NCBI GenBank assembly: GCA_020543525.1
Contig: JAHYIO010000031.1
Span: 3,224,001-3,288,000 of the forward strand
Source: Coriolopsis trogii
Taxonomy: Eukaryota; Basidiomycota; Agaricomycetes; Polyporales; Polyporaceae
Direction of reading: 5' to 3'
Length of the DNA stretch: 64,000 bases
The notes below the pieces were generated by a model, which was not told the origin of the DNA, ran no database searches, and worked only from the letters and a program-made list of their open reading frames with translations. This document shows, piece by piece, positions 45,353 through 58,821 of the stretch (positions are counted from its first letter, which is position 1; each line of letters begins with the position of its first letter). The translations under genes and the position numbers were made by a program.

Positions 45353-46794
45353 ATGTTGACCTCTACCACCTCTTACGACTACGGGCTCATCAATTATCTC
45401 TGGCAGATGGTCGACAGCTTGTACTCCTCCCTCTCAGATAGCCTCCACCGCCTCGTCTCAAACCCACTCTGTCTTGGTATCTTGGTCATCTTCTTGGTTC
45501 TGGATCCAGTCTTTCGTCTTTTTGTACTCGCCTGTTCGGAACAACTCAACGCTTCGCTCTTCGGCGGCACCGTCAAGCAGCTAAAGCTCGAGTTGGCCGC
45601 CAAGGCTGAAGAGTTCCAGCAAGGGCTGAGGATGCAGGAAGAACAGCTTCGACAAATCCTGGCTGCCAATGACGCTTATCAACGTCAGGTACTGGGTGAT
45701 AAGGACCTTCAAATCCGCAAGCTCCAAGCGGAACTTCAGGAGTTGAAGATTCATGGCGGATGTTCAGCTGTACGTGCACTACATGCAACTTATAAACGTC
45801 TAATTCTCAACAAGTCACAGAAATTGGCTGTGGCCATCGATGTCCACAACCCCGAGGCCATGCGCAAGCTACCTCGTCAAGGTATCGAATCGGACCCGCT
45901 CGTCCTCAACCTTCAGCGATACAACGGTGTCCTTCGCCGTAAGAACAACATCCTCGTCAAGTCTGACTCCGACTGGAAACACAAGCACGCCGACCTCGTG
46001 ACCGAGTACGACCGACTGGTCGCCGAATACGACGCCTTGCACGCCGAACACGATGCTCTCATTGCCACAAATAGTACACTCGTCGCCATGTTGCACGCAT
46101 ACGAAGTAGAGCAGCATGTATGGCTGGTGCGTACATATGTGATACCCGCCTACACAGCTATCTCATCTGGGTGTTCAGGCTGAGAAGGAGAGTTTGGTGA
46201 AGAAGTTGCGATCCATGTCGAATATGAAGGATACCATGGCGAGGAACGAGGCATTCAAGGTATGTCATTTCATATCATTGCGCCTAGAACCATTCGCTTA
46301 TAGTGTCATCAGGAACACTTGCAATCCGTCAAGGAGAATGCTGCCGACCCATGGGTAAGGAACGCGATGCTAAGCATGAGCTACCATCAAGTACTTGAAC
46401 AAAATCTGAGCATGAAGGTAAGCTACCATGCTTCGGTCCTCGTAGCGTGACCCTCAATCTTTGTTAGACATCTTTGGAGAGTATGGAGGCACAATTCGAC
46501 TCTCGCTAGCCCTTGCCAAGACCACATTGGTCACAGGGACATCTCCGCCACTACACAACGGCACCGCGCAACAGTGGCTGTGGCGAGTGCCTCGTTTTCG
46601 CCGCACAACATCTGTCGTGCTTCTCCTGCCTACGCACGTTTCCATCGGTTGTTGCCGCTGCTTCATCGGATTGTGGATGCAGTCGTTGTCTGGCGCAAGC
46701 TAGCGATATGTGTAACAAGGAGGTACCCCTTGCCGCCTGTTCCCTCGCTAATGGGTGGTATTGCGGGTCATGCGCGTGGATACACATGTCGTGA
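45353..46794 (+). CDS. membrane-anchored coiled-coil protein with alternative C-terminus
   Basis: I do not recognise the family. A membrane helix (LCLGILVIFLVLDPVFRLFV) near residue 45 is followed by long heptad-rich sequence (LELAAKAEEFQQGLRMQEEQ, DLVTEYDRLVAEYDALHAEH), so it is probably an anchored coiled-coil. Introns lie at 45770..45820 (51 nt, in frame), after HVWL, after NEAFK and after NLSMK. For the last intron two acceptors fit. The one ending at 46467 gives TSLESMEAQFDSR and a TAG stop at 46507-46509. The one ending at 46509 uses that same TAG as its AG and opens 94 residues with 11 Cys (CGECLVF, CFSCLRTF, CGCSRCL, WYCGSC), ending at 46794. The end given here is the longer form. Confidence 0.62.
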
Positions 46795-47081
46795 CACCTC
46801 GTATACCTGCCCTCCATACTAGATTTTTCATTGGAATCGTTGTATACACTACGCATCCTCAGACAATCTATGTTGTGTGAACTCAGTACTCTGCTCTGAC
46901 CTGTCTGGAGCTTGTGGATTTCCCGTCGCTTGCGCGAGTTGAGTTTGCACTCAGGATGTGACGCCGAAAGTGGGATTGGCAGGGTAAGAAGAATAAGCGT
47001 AATAGGATAAGTTACTGTAGTAGGACGCTCAAAAGCCCTAGAACCCCTGCCGAACACCATACGATGTACATCACCAGCACG
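46795..47081. other. intergenic, convergent
   Basis: 287 bp between the coiled-coil gene (longer form) and the stop of the next minus-strand gene. Nothing recognised. Confidence 0.5.
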
Positions 47082-47838
47082 TCACTCGTCGTACATGAGC
47101 TCGAGCTTGACGACGTTCTGGATCATCTCCTCCCACCCGAGCGCGGCGAGTATGACAGGCCCGACATCGTCGTCGCCCTGCACGTGCTGGAAGGTGCCGA
47201 GGAGGTAGGCGGCCTTTGCGAACTTGGAGTTGTCGTAGAAGCTGTCTTGGTACGGGCAGCCTGGATAGGGCGGTTGCCAGACGAAGGAGAGGTAGAGGCT
47301 TCTCAGGAACTCCTGAATCGTGGGACAAGCGCGCGCCATGCGACGCAGGCCGAGTGGCGAGGTCAGCGGTGGACCGTGGTGATACTGTGGCGCGCGTGGA
47401 CTCCGTGCTCGGGGGGGGGGGGGGGGGGTTGCGCTCACCACTTTGCCTGCTTTCGCTACGGCTTGCCGGCCTACTGCGCGCTTGAAGTTTCCGTAGTAGA
47501 GGATGATTTGTGGCACGGGCCATGTTCGTTGGACTGGACGAGTTGTGTGAGGACAGGGCTCGATGGGCAAACCCGAGGGAGTTTCGGCACATAGGAAGAG
47601 AGAGAAAGAGAGAGAGAGAGATGAATGCACAGAAAGGGTATCGCTCACCGACGCGCCCGTCGCCCTTCTGGACGTCCGTGTGCTGCGCCTGCAGCGTGCC
47701 GTAGCTGCTGTCCGAGTACGCGAGGAACGCCGCGGGGTCCAAGTCTTCTGGGAGGGCGGCCACTTTGTCCCGCCCGTTCGTCCGGTATTCTTCTACGATG
47801 GGGTTGATGGGTACGCTGGGCTTGCGCTCGCGAGGCAT
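47082..47838 (-). CDS. small tandem-family protein, copy 1
   Basis: Family unknown. Three exons: MPRERKPSVPINPIVEEYRT to GDGRV, then VQRTWPVPQIILYYGNFKRA to KAGKV, then EFLRSLYLSFVWQPPYPGCP to VVKLELMYDE. The product is about 190 residues, soluble and rich in aromatic residues. The last two exons align block by block with copy 2 at 48.8-49.6 kb (WPVPQ, YY, FVWQPP, PG, GTF, GPV, LGWEE, EL), and the intron before EF[LM] is in the same place. The intron after KAGKV carries a C18 run (as read on this strand) about 10 nt after the donor; the first intron carries a long CT microsatellite. Start chosen at the first ATG of the frame that splices to the conserved part. Confidence 0.7.
47411..47428 (+). 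repeat. G18 homopolymer (C18 in the sense of the minus-strand gene) within an intron
   Basis: Eighteen consecutive G on the plus strand, just inside the 5' splice site of intron 2 of the tandem-family copy 1. Length is likely to be unstable and hard to sequence. Confidence 0.9.
47597..47621 (+). repeat. GA dinucleotide microsatellite in intron
   Basis: An imperfect GA run that reads as a CT polypyrimidine tract in intron 1 of the minus-strand gene. A second, shorter GA run occurs at about 47970-47990. Confidence 0.8.
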
Positions 47839-48815
47839 GATAGCGGAGATGTGCGCGTTGGTGGTGCGAGCGAGCGGGATGGTAGCCCTGTCGGAGTTGT
47901 CGTTGAGATGCAAGTCGGAGTCCAAGGGGGTCCTAGCCGTAGCGGTAGACTCGTCGTGGGGGTAAACAGAGAGAGAGAGAGGAGAGAGGAGATGTGGCCA
48001 CACCGCGCGAGGCGTCCGACGCAACACCAGTGGATGCCATGACGGCCTTGGGAGTTTCGGAGGGGGCGCAGCGGAACGGCAGCGCCAATGGACGCTTCTC
48101 GTTTTCACGATGGCGCAGTCCGGGGGCAAACTTGAGATCTTTGATTCGCCTGGGAGTGCGGATAGCCTCATAGCAACAGGGCTTGCCCGGACTCCGACAT
48201 GTCGTATTCGGAATTCCCTACGTCAGTAGTCAACTTGGGCGGTGCAAGTCGCATCGACGTTCCAACAGCACAGCCACGACACTCCGTCGTCATCGGTTCG
48301 AGAGCGAATTTGTACGTTAGCCCTGGGCGAGCGCCGTGGTTGATGGATGTGGACATCTGCGTTGATCCCGTGCTAGCGAACTACATGATATGATGCGAAG
48401 CGTTGTTCTGTGGATGAGCGACTGCGGTGTATATACGAGGGATGAGAAGACTCACAAAGAAGTCGCGCTCATCGTTCTCAGATATGGTCCCAGTGTCTAC
48501 GTGACAGATGTAGCGCTGACTGACATTACTGTCCATAGCTGATGCGAGTGGCGCTTTGCCGTCAAACCATTGGGAATGTGCATCACAGCGCAAGAGAGAT
48601 TGGTCATGAATGTGCTAGGGGTGAGTATATCCTCAACGGAATGTGCATTCATGCTCTCCGTAGCTACGCTACCACATGCTCGCTGTACGAGAAGATACCA
48701 GTGAGAATACAGCGCCATTGAGATAAAGGCGAGTTACTCACCTCCACTAACAAGCTGGCTCACCAAACGCGAGAGAAAAAACCGTCGAGATGAAGTTGCC
48801 TCATCGGAGCAACAT
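47839..48815. other. intergenic between the tandem-family copies
   Basis: 977 bp with the promoter of copy 1 and 3' region of copy 2. Small open frames on both strands (for example 48381-48718 minus) lack any similarity to the flanking pair, so I do not call a third copy. Confidence 0.5.
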
Positions 48816-49556
48816 TCAACTCTCGCTGTAAATCAGCTCAATCCTCAGCACGTTCCGAATCAGCTCTTCCCATCCCAACGACCCGAGCAAGACCGGACCC
48901 GAGTCGTCCCTCCCGAAGGTATGATAGAACGTGCCGTAGATAGCGGCATTGTGCACAAACGGCGACGCGTCGTAGTGGGCCTGCACGAACGGCTGCCCGG
49001 GTTCGGGTGGCTGCCAAACGAAGGTAATGTACAGCCACTTCATGAACTCCTACAAAACGTGCGTGAGCGCAGTCATAGGACCATTAGGAGCCCACAATTG
49101 AGTGCTTAGCTGGTACGTACCATCTTGCCCAGTGCGGCAATGGCCTCTCGGCCCCATGCGAGCTTGAGTTCCCGATAGTAGACGATGACTTGTGGAACGG
49201 GCCAGTGGCCGGTTACGGACACTGTAACGTGCGAGGAGGCTTGTGTGAGCGATTCGAGGATGGGACATTGGGATGCTGATCTGGTGCTACTCACTAACAC
49301 TATCAGGCCGACGTAGACGTTGTCTTGGCTGCTCAGACATTCTAGATGATGGGCGAGAAGATGGGGGAGGAGCAGGCGACATGACTGGGGGTGGTGCTGT
49401 CGTTGGTGCGGGTGCGGGTGTTGCTGGTGTTGGTGCTGGTGCTGGTGCTGGTGTCGGTGGTTCTGGTACTGGCGTTGCGGGTGTTGCAGCCTCGGACGGT
49501 ACTGCGACAATCGTGACTGGCCTGTCTGCCTCAGACTGCTGATCGGAGTCCGCCAT
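48816..49556 (-). CDS. small tandem-family protein, copy 2
   Basis: Paralog of the gene at 47.1-47.8 kb. Exon 1 (MADSDQQSEADRPVTIV) is Pro/Ala/Thr-rich with a degenerate PAPAPTP repeat, unlike copy 1. It then reads VTGHWPVPQVIVYYRELKLA to AALGKM, an intron (GTACGTACCA to TAG), then EFMKWLYITFVWQPPEPGQP, FVQAHYDASPFVHNAAIYGT, FYHTFGRDDSGPVLLGSLGW and EELIRNVLRIELIYSES. The conserved half is about 115 residues and shows no known domain or catalytic motif. Low-complexity N-termini differ between the copies, while the aromatic-rich C-terminal module is preserved, which indicates selection on that module. Confidence 0.7.
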
Positions 49557-50525
49557 AGTACGAGAGCTGACTGGAGCAACTTGAGAAGGAACGAGAGGTG
49601 ATCAGTAGCAGACCTGTCGCAGTGCCCTCGAGGGCAATCTCTGTGGCGAGGGAGGGTCATATAGTAACTGCGAGCTCGTCAGGCGTGTAAAACGTGTGTA
49701 CGCACGACGTTCGGCAGAGTGTTCACCAAGCACGGTTATCAGCCACGCGCTATAGAGCTGGCACTAACAGTCATTCAAGGGTTTCAGATGCCAGACGGGG
49801 AACAAAAAAGGTGATATGCCTCCGGGTCACGTAACCAACGGGCGGGAAGGATGGAATCTTGCCAGCTACGGAGCTGCAGCATACGTGTGATCGCTGGGGC
49901 AACAGAGACAATGGCAGATTGGGTCGAATTGAACGCATGATACGCAGCAGTGCACAAAGACCATGAAGAATGGAGAGATCAGTCACGCTATACGCAGTCA
50001 GCTACCGGACGAGCGAGTGGCACTGGACGGAAAGCCAGCTTCGAATTCCAAGTCAAAGCACAGCTGTGGACGCTGCGGGCCGTGGACTAGCACAGCCACA
50101 AGTACGACTCCGACACGCGGCGCCCCAAAGGACCGAGGCGGGGATTGGCGGGGCTCGAGGCCTGATACGGATATGGGAGAGACGGTTATGGACAGGAATT
50201 GTGGGTGCTGCCGTTCGCGTGCGTACAAGTATTGCTAGACGAGTACAGCTCTCTCTCAATCCTCCTCTACTCCTCCCACTCTCTCCGCACGCGCGAGTTC
50301 TTGACTGCGCTCCAAATCGTCCACTTCCGCTTTGCTGTAGCCACGGACGCTTTGGCCATCTCGCTGACAATCCAGGTTAAAGCGTGTCCGCTTTGACTAC
50401 CACCTCTTGTCATCCCCCGTTGGTTTAAAGCCCTCCATCTCTCTTGCTCTCCCACCTCGCCCAAAATCGCGTCCCAAACGCACATCCCCTCCATCCCCTC
50501 CCATCCCATCCCCGCCTCCCTCGCC
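49557..50525. other. divergent promoter region, tandem-family copy 2 and FHA kinase
   Basis: 969 bp. The last 250 bp before the kinase ATG are strongly C/T-rich, consistent with a long pyrimidine-rich 5' UTR. No further element was recognised. Confidence 0.5.
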
Positions 50526-53209
<2,684 letters not shown>

Positions 53210-55137
53210 GGGTGCGCACCTCCCGTCACGCCCACGCCCGCGCCCGCGCCCACACCTGCACGGAGCAAGGGCAAGGGCAGAGGTGTGTGGGAGGTGTGTC
53301 TTGCGGTCGGCTGGTGGGCCGTGTGCTACGTTATCTGCTGCTTCCTGCTTGTCGTGGTCTGGAGCGTCGGCGCGGACGTGCTTGCGCGGTATGCGCCGGG
53401 GCTGCCCGTACGCGTTGGGTCTTTGTTCCGACGGCTCCTTCTTCTTCTGTGACTCTCTGCTCCTCCTCGTTGGCTTTTTCCTCTTCTTTTCTCGATCCCG
53501 TCTTCTTACTCGTTTCCTCTTCACTTGCCCATGATCCTTGTTTCTTGTGCATGCTCCTTGTTGTTCCCCTTTGCCGGAATCCTTTCTTCTCGCCCGTCCC
53601 TGCACGCTCTTTTTGGCTAGTGCTTCCCTGCTGCTCGTATCTGCACCATCTCAATCCTCAACTCTCGACTATCCGATCCTCGCCTCACTCACTGCCCATT
53701 CACAATCAGCTATCGTGAACTCATCCATCGACTATCATCAATCATCCGTCTCCTTGTATACCACCACCGTTCTCGCCTCCCACCAGACCCTGCCTGTCTC
53801 TGCCTCCTTCATTCACTCCGTTTGAGTCCCGTCCTCCTCTGTATGTGTACGTGTACTCGCGTTGACATTATGTGCACACGCTGCGCTGGCGCTGTATGTC
53901 GTATGCGCAAGGTAATACGCTCCTTAATGCTCTCCGGTCTCCCCCTGTGTACATGTGTAGCTTGGAATCATTGTCGTACAGGGTATAGTCGATCATCATA
54001 TAGAATCGTTGTAAATACACCGTTGGTGGTGTGCGGAGTGCGGATCGGGGACCGTCCACCGATCCGTCTGTAGTCCCTGGTGAGTGAGCACCTACATCGG
54101 CGAAATTCATCTTATCATGGGTGGTTTGGTGTCTGTGCGTCGGGGCCCTACTTGGGGGTAACCTTGCGTTCTGTACATGTCCCAAGTCCGCCGACACCCA
54201 CTGCGATTGGGTTCTGGAACTTCCGCAAACTGCGCTGGCATCTCACCACTGGCAGGTCATGCGCACCATGTCGTATTATGTGACATCGTGTTGCGTGCCC
54301 CATGTCCGGGACCCAACAGGCTCCTGACTTGGAGGCCCCGAGCTCCATTGTCGAGTGGAAGGCGACCTCTCGGTCTGCCTTGCGCCATGTGAGGCTACTG
54401 GCTTCTTTGATTGTCTAGACATGTGAGTCAGTGACGGCATGGTGGTTCTGACCAACCCCGGGTCTGATCTCACGACTCTTGGACCCCGAACTCAACCTGA
54501 GCCAAGAGCCCCCGGGCTGGTCACGGTGGGGGCGGTACTCTTCGGCTTCAAAAACAGATGTGCAACATTACTATACGGCGGATAGGACCCGCGAAATATA
54601 CAACTAGATACACTATGGCCTACCGTACGTATGGTAGGCACGGGAAGTAGACGAGATGACTCTATGGAGAGGAAGAGCGGGAGTATTACAGCAATGGGTA
54701 TGTACGAGTATACGGTGAGACGGTATATGGACAGTCCGATGGTCACGCGAACGCATCAGCGAGATCAGCAAAAAGAGCAGAGTATGATAGCACAAAGAAA
54801 ACGAAGACAGACGTGTATAGAGAGCATGGAACCTCCAGGCAGTCCTCGTGGAGTCCGATACGTGAAGACGGAGAAGATAGAACAGGGAGTATGAAGGTCC
54901 GAGAATGCTCGGACCGAGCACGAAGGATGTCGAACCGCTAGTTCTGCGAAGTACGGCTGAATACGGTCCACGACGCTTGCAGACGGCTCGAGTGGGGGCC
55001 CATCGGCACCCGCATCCGTAGAAGTCTTCGCACCTTGCAGACGGTACTGGCACCGAACGTCGATGGGACAGAGAGGAGACGGAGGGCGTGTGTCGTGTGT
55101 CGCGTCATCTTCTGGTCCGACTGCGGTCGAGAGGCTT
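53210..55137. other. intergenic, convergent (FHA kinase and Zn2Cys6 gene)
   Basis: 1,928 bp. The first 600 bp are probably 3' UTR and pyrimidine-rich spacer. Open frames of up to about 150 codons occur on both strands but none carries a motif or good splice context. No repeat or RNA gene was recognised. Confidence 0.45.
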
Positions 55138-57126
55138 CTAGCACTGGGACTCCCCGGCAGGGGGCGCTTGATTTGCGTTGCCGCTCTTTTTCTGCGCACG
55201 GGATGCGAGCCGGCTCGCCGCCGAGGGGAACTCGCAAGGTTGGCGCCGTTGAATGCATTGCCTGTGGTTTATGGTTGCAATGGTGATGACGAGGACGAGC
55301 GAGAGTTAGCGTGAACGAACGTGCGGATGCAGGGAAGGAAGAACAGGCTAGAAGATGTCCGGAAGAAAGTTGAGGGTCCGAACCGAGGCGCAGAGGAAGA
55401 CATGACCCGGAGATTGATCAAGATAAGAGAAGGGAAGGTTCAGAAAATGGGAACGTCCTGCGAACACGGATCCTTGTGGCAGAATTGGGATAGCGAGAAT
55501 GCGAGAACAATTGATTGAGCGTGGGGCTCAAAGAGGCCGCGAAGGCAAGGCGTGATCATGAGACAATAACGACAGTGTGCACGCGATCAGCGATCTCTTG
55601 CATGCTGCCTCAAGTGGTTACATTGTGCTCGCGGGAGGACAGATAAAAGGCAAGCGAGGAGGTACGAGAGGACGGAACAGGAGCTCCCAGGACTCGACAA
55701 ACCCCAAGTGACCGACCGGCCAAGGCGACAACAAGAACAAGAGCAGCACTCACCCGCATCTCTTCGCTTCGTCTCCCTCTTGCGGCCCTCCACACGCGAT
55801 CTTGCGCCGGCGACAGAAGGCGCATGCGACGGCCGTACCGCGCTTGTAGTACGGCTTCTTCACGTTCGTCAACTGTGGCGTGGACCCCTCAGCCCCCGAG
55901 CTCATGGGAAGTCGACGTGCCGTGGTCGGTGAGTAGATCACCTTGTTTTTCGCAATGAGGTTCGGCTTCACGTCGTCGTACTCCTCCTTCACGGTCCAGG
56001 TTACGTCGGCCGTGACGGGCGTGGACGGCGGCGGTGGTGGTGGGGGCATGATCTGCTCGACGTCGCCGAGCCCTAGGCTTGATCTCATCTCGAAGAAGCC
56101 TTTGGCACGCAGACGCGAAGCGGGTGCAGATGCATCAGATGAACATGAAGATAAGTATCGGCTACTCGCGGCGTGGATGGACAGTCATTACTTACGTGCC
56201 ATCTCCTCCTCGCTTAGCGGCGAGTTCGCGCGCGGAAGGGTCTGTTCGTACGGCTGACCCGTCACACTTGATATCATCGTGTCCCAGTCACCGCCATACT
56301 GAGGGAAGCGGAGTTTGTCGAGCGCGGCCCCGAGCTTCCACTGCGAGGGCACGACGCTCTGTATCTGCCATGCCGGCTGCTCTGTACGCTGTTGCCCCGG
56401 CATCGTTTCGTCATAGCATGCGCCGTAGTCGTAAGGGTAATCCGTTCCATGTTCCTTCGTGTACGTGAGCCCGCGAATCTCTCCAGGGCAAAGAAGAACT
56501 GGGCCTACCTCGCATCGCGCCGTGTGCTGCGCCAGTTGGCCAGTGTCATCGCCGGGGTAGTCCCTGTTTCTTCTTTGTTTTGGAAGATCAGGGTGAGCGC
56601 GCACCGTAGGGGCATACGGAATGCGGAACTCTTGCCGGAGGGAGAGTGGGACAGGCGCGGCGGTGTCATACGCCGACGCCATGTACACGTCGTGCCCATC
56701 GTCGGCATAGCCTATGTCGGGGCCGCCCGCGCTGGCGGGCGAGTGCATATGCGAGTCGTACGGGGTGACAGGAGACGGGGCTGAGAAGGACGCGGAGTCT
56801 GAGCGGTCCTCGTGGGCGTCCACGTACACATTGGGATCTTGCAGCGCATAGTAGCGCGTGGACACGGCTGCTGGGGGTACGTAGTGTAGTAGCCCACCAC
56901 CGAGACGTTCGCTGTAGTTGAGATCTACAGGTGTTGACACGAGCGGGACGTAACATTGAGTGGCTGTGTGTGGCTTGCAAGTTCATTATGACGTGTCAAA
57001 GTCAATTTAGACTTTGTATGCAATCCGTGAATATTGTGAACTCAAACTTACGTCACGGATCGTCTCTTGAGGTGTTGAGTACGAGTGATGTTCAAATAGC
57101 GGTGTGTCGTCGCGATGATTATGCAT
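55138..57126 (-). CDS. regulator with a C-terminal Zn(II)2Cys6 cluster
   Basis: A four-exon model joins in phase and gives 440 codons plus stop. Exon 1 (57126..57052) is MHNHRDDTPLFEHHSYSTPQ onward, exon 2 is 56973..56196, exon 3 is 56099..55754 and exon 4 is 55261..55138. Exon 2 is Tyr/Pro-rich and disordered (SERLGGGLLHYVPP, SPLSEEEMAR). Exon 3 has MPPPPPPPSTP, then KRGTAVACAFCRRRKIACGG and DEAKRCG. Exon 4 completes the cluster with QCIQRRQPCEFPSAASRLAS and ends 31 residues later. Spacing is C-x2-C-x6-C-x11-C-x2-C-x6-C, a valid binuclear zinc cluster that binds DNA. The 492-nt intron between exons 3 and 4 is much longer than others here. Exon 1 is the least certain. Confidence 0.75.
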
Positions 57127-58680
57127 GACTGAGTGACTGAGTGTAGGTCGTCTTACGGGGAGGCAGTGGCGTCGGGGTGCAAGTGGCTCTAAGGATGCAG
57201 AGAGAAGGGATTGAGTCAGAACACCACCGAGCCATCGTAAGAACATGGAACGGTGGGCCAATCGCCGTCGACCCAAGAATTGTATACCGATTCTGTTTCG
57301 CGATGCTAGGTCCCCAAGAGTGGGGTACTCTAGTCCAGTTCGAGCGAGGCCGACTCCCCGAAGCGGCTCTGGAATAGCGCGAGAAGCGCATCATTTCAGA
57401 ACTTGTTGGCAATCTGTCATTAATTCGATGGATTAATCATGTAATCATGGGAGAGTAAAGGCGTATCGGTAGTCGGTAATTTTGTAGCCGCCAGACTCTC
57501 GACGCATGCGAGCTTCGGAATTCATTTAATTTGACGCGTGTTTGCGTAAGTCTGGAGGTCCAGGTCACGGCGCTAAGAAAGTGCGAGGAAATACGAGCGC
57601 CGAGCGGTCTCCATACAGCGCGAGTGATCCCTCGGCAGGGGATTCGCACCAGTACCGATCAATAAGGTGAAGCCTGCGCAGGCTTCTGCCGCATATGTAT
57701 ATCAGAGTATGTCACCTGAGTCAGTGCCGGAAATGTTGCGGATGCTCAGGCTCTGAATGAAGGCTTCCGTGAAGAGCAGGCTGGCATCGCAACATACGCT
57801 ATCTTAGGGATCAAATTTGAATTGTGAATTTACATTGTGGCCTACGCACGCTGGCGTGAGTGCACCAAATCCGTTATGATATTGGAGTACTTACGCACGA
57901 CGTGAAATTGAACAGGAATGCATGATTGAGTAGGAAACAATCTTCATATTTGCATATGAGGACCGAGACAAGACCAATGATTTCATGAGAACTCTGGCGG
58001 TTTCGTACACGTACTCACCTCCATGTAAGCGAAGGCATCAGAATATATCCGGAACAAGTCTCTGACCGGCGAACTGACCGTGAGAGGTCATAGCAACGTC
58101 GTTTGCTTCTCCGGTCTTCTCCACCTCAAGCTCGAACCTGCCTTCTTGCGACCATTGCTGGGCGTAGCATGGACATCCGTGGGACTGAGGCAATCTACAA
58201 GTAGTACGCGTCTGGAAGAGCTCTGAATCCTTGCCTTCGGTATGGGTAGTCTGATGTGTTCAGGCCCGGTGGTGAGTAGACGCGTGGTTCTCGCCTGATG
58301 GCGCGCGGCAAGGACGCGGAAGCAAATTTGCATGGTCTCGCCAAAGACCATCAGAAGTCGGCACGAGGAGATAAGTTATGGCGTTCCATCAGGAGACTCG
58401 ATTCACTGGAACCTTGTGTTCGTAAATCCTGTCCCCAAAAGCAAGCCGTTCGAGCACAAAGGGCAATACAGGCGCGCAAGATTGGGATGAATTGTCACAG
58501 TCATGATATCGCGTCTTTACGGCTCGGGGACAGAAGATCATCAGCGTTCCAACCTGGTTCCAATTTTGAATTGATCGAGCTCTCGACCCCAGGATCCGAG
58601 TCTTTGCCACTGCTGAGTCTGACCGCGACGTCAAGCTCGCTGAGTAGCAAGATCATAAAAGAATGGGACAGCAGGGCGTC
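57127..58680. other. gene-poor intergenic stretch, left part
   Basis: The promoter of the Zn2Cys6 gene, then AT-richer sequence to about 58100. Open frames near 58298-58750 read on both strands with no motif. No tRNA: one GGATTCGCACC near 57640 resembles a B box but has no flanking stem. Confidence 0.45.
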
Positions 58681-58683
58681 TAG

Positions 58684-58702
58684 CCACGTGCGAAGCACGT
58701 GG
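58684..58702. repeat. perfect 8-bp inverted repeat with GAA loop
   Basis: CCACGTGC-GAA-GCACGTGG. The centre GCGAAGC is known to form an exceptionally stable DNA mini-hairpin. The arms also contain CACGTG boxes. Confidence 0.85.
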
Positions 58703-58728
58703 AAAAACCATGTGGCTGCCATGTGGGT

Positions 58729-58821
58729 GGCCGAGCCTGCGAGGCCCTAAGGGTGTGGTGTGCCGAGCCTGCGAGGCGCCGGAGAGGGCCGGGTCTATCT
58801 TGCCGAGCCCGCGGCGAGGCC
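58729..58821. repeat. three copies of a GCCGAGCC-GCG-GAGGC motif
   Basis: Copies begin near 58730, 58762 and 58803. The first two read GCCGAGCCTGCGAGGC exactly and the third has CCGCGGCGAGGC at the end. Each can fold as a short GC hairpin around GCG. Confidence 0.75.

Noticed and set aside
53538..53825. 95-codon frame downstream of the FHA kinase
   Set aside because: Pyrimidine-rich 3' UTR-like DNA giving Ser/Leu/Pro; no splice or start context.
57600..57665. Possible tRNA (B-box-like GGATTCGCACC)
   Set aside because: The arm bases do not pair and no acceptor stem or A box lies at the right distance.
58298..58750. 150-codon plus-strand frame between Zn2Cys6 gene and palC
   Set aside because: No motif, mixed composition, overlaps the hairpin repeats, and competing frames exist on the other strand.
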